A DNA stretch of 64,000 bases, from contig NZ_JAJAUY010000002.1 of assembly GCF_020532625.1 (NCBI RefSeq), positions 1 through 64,000 of the forward strand. The letters are read 5' to 3'. This document shows positions 63,641-64,000 of the stretch, piece after piece. The DNA is from Streptomyces antimicrobicus. GTDB taxonomy: Bacteria; Actinomycetota; Actinomycetes; Streptomycetales; Streptomycetaceae. Position numbers and translations under genes: made by a program. The notes below the pieces were generated by a model, which saw only the letters and a program-made list of their open reading frames with translations, ran no database searches and had not been told where the DNA came from. The stretch's first letter is position 1, and every line of letters begins with the position of its first letter.

Positions 63641-64000
63641 CCACCAACGGCTATTCCTTCCTGCCCTGGCTGCGCACCGGAATCGCCACCAGGATCGCCG
63701 ACCCGGCCGACCCGGCGGCGTACACCGCCCCGGTGACCGGGCGCGCCACCGTCCCCGTCGAACTCGACGTGACCGGGGAGCCCGTGGTCCCCGGCCCCCT
63801 GCTGCACGCGCCCGTACGGCAGCGCGTGCAGCTCTACGGGCCCGGCGACGTGATCGGCGTGGACCCCAGGGCGATCTCCCGGGTCGAGCCCCGGCCCGGG
63901 ACCACCGAGACCGAACCCAACTACCTCGCCCACATCGAGTTCTACCCCGAGGACTTCGCCTGGCGGTACAGCCCCGCCGCCCCGGACCACGGCACCGGCC
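63637..64000 (+). CDS. Start of a further operon gene (incomplete)
   Basis: ATG 63637 overlaps the kelch stop (ATGA). The visible 121 residues read YSFLPWLRTGIATRIADPAD, RATVPVELDVTGEPVV, VQLYGPGDVIGVDPRAISRV, RPGTTETEPNYLAHIEFYPE and DFAWRYSP before the window ends. The phrase NYLAHIEFYPEDFAWRYSPA resembles a bacterial protein family found with DUF6603/kelch genes, but I cannot name it. It continues the operon, so the system extends beyond the window. Confidence 0.75.
   Translation, partial: MTTNGYSFLPWLRTGIATRIADPADPAAYTAPVTGRATVPVELDVTGEPVVPGPLLHAPVRQRVQLYGPGDVIGVDPRAISRVEPRPGTTETEPNYLAHIEFYPEDFAWRYSPAAPDHGTG

Overview
The window is high-GC actinomycete DNA, almost certainly Streptomyces or a close relative. 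It has strong third-position GC, GTG starts, GGAGG-type ribosome sites, and typical Streptomyces families (DUF397, stand-alone HATPase proteins, septum-formation protein, many TetR/LysR/DeoR regulators). The left half is a gene graveyard typical of a chromosome arm or large plasmid: many genes are frameshifted, truncated or split by insertion sequences. The right half is mostly intact.

Layout. 1-4.2 kb: a cluster of short GC hairpins, a small membrane protein and a decayed TniA/TniB-type transposition module. 4.2-8.3 kb: a Ser/Thr kinase, then fragments of AraC, Rhs and PD-(D/E)XK nuclease genes. 8.3-13.7 kb: an unusual island. It holds MurB-like and MurA-like genes (both frameshifted) around a serine hydrolase, two related NHLP-type RiPP precursor peptides, and a divergent SagB-type dehydrogenase; it abuts the severed 5' end of an ATP-dependent DNA ligase. 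14-16 kb: a secreted protein and an HATPase-like protein.

16.4-23.3 kb: a probable antiphage locus. A Cap4-like nuclease/STAND NTPase gene is cut by an IS21-family element carrying an S1-domain passenger. Removing the element and one copy of its 6-bp target duplication restores one frame of 856 codons. A gene of unknown function follows 35 bp downstream. 23-42 kb: mixed single genes (secreted PLD-like protein, lipoprotein, TetR/SDR pair with three matching operators, DUF397 protein, GNAT, TetR/carboxylesterase pair, orphan cytochrome oxidase subunit II, repeat protein, cytidine deaminase-ASCH fusion).

42.3-48 kb: a tight five-gene operon (NAT, SDR, PhzD-like, PhzE-like, FAD monooxygenase), predicted to convert chorismate to 3-hydroxyanthranilate and then acetylate and hydroxylate it. 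48.9-54.5 kb: a HAD hydrolase/MFS pair divergent from DeoR with clear operators, a septum-formation protein, and EamA divergent from LysR.

54.6-64 kb (runs off the window): an overlapping operon of two trypsin-fold proteins with matching N- and C-terminal domains, a 1556-residue DUF6603-like protein ending in a seven-bladed kelch propeller, a second stand-alone seven-bladed kelch protein, and the start of another gene. I recognise no described system with this composition. Together with the STAND locus and the RiPP island it is the best candidate for new biology here.
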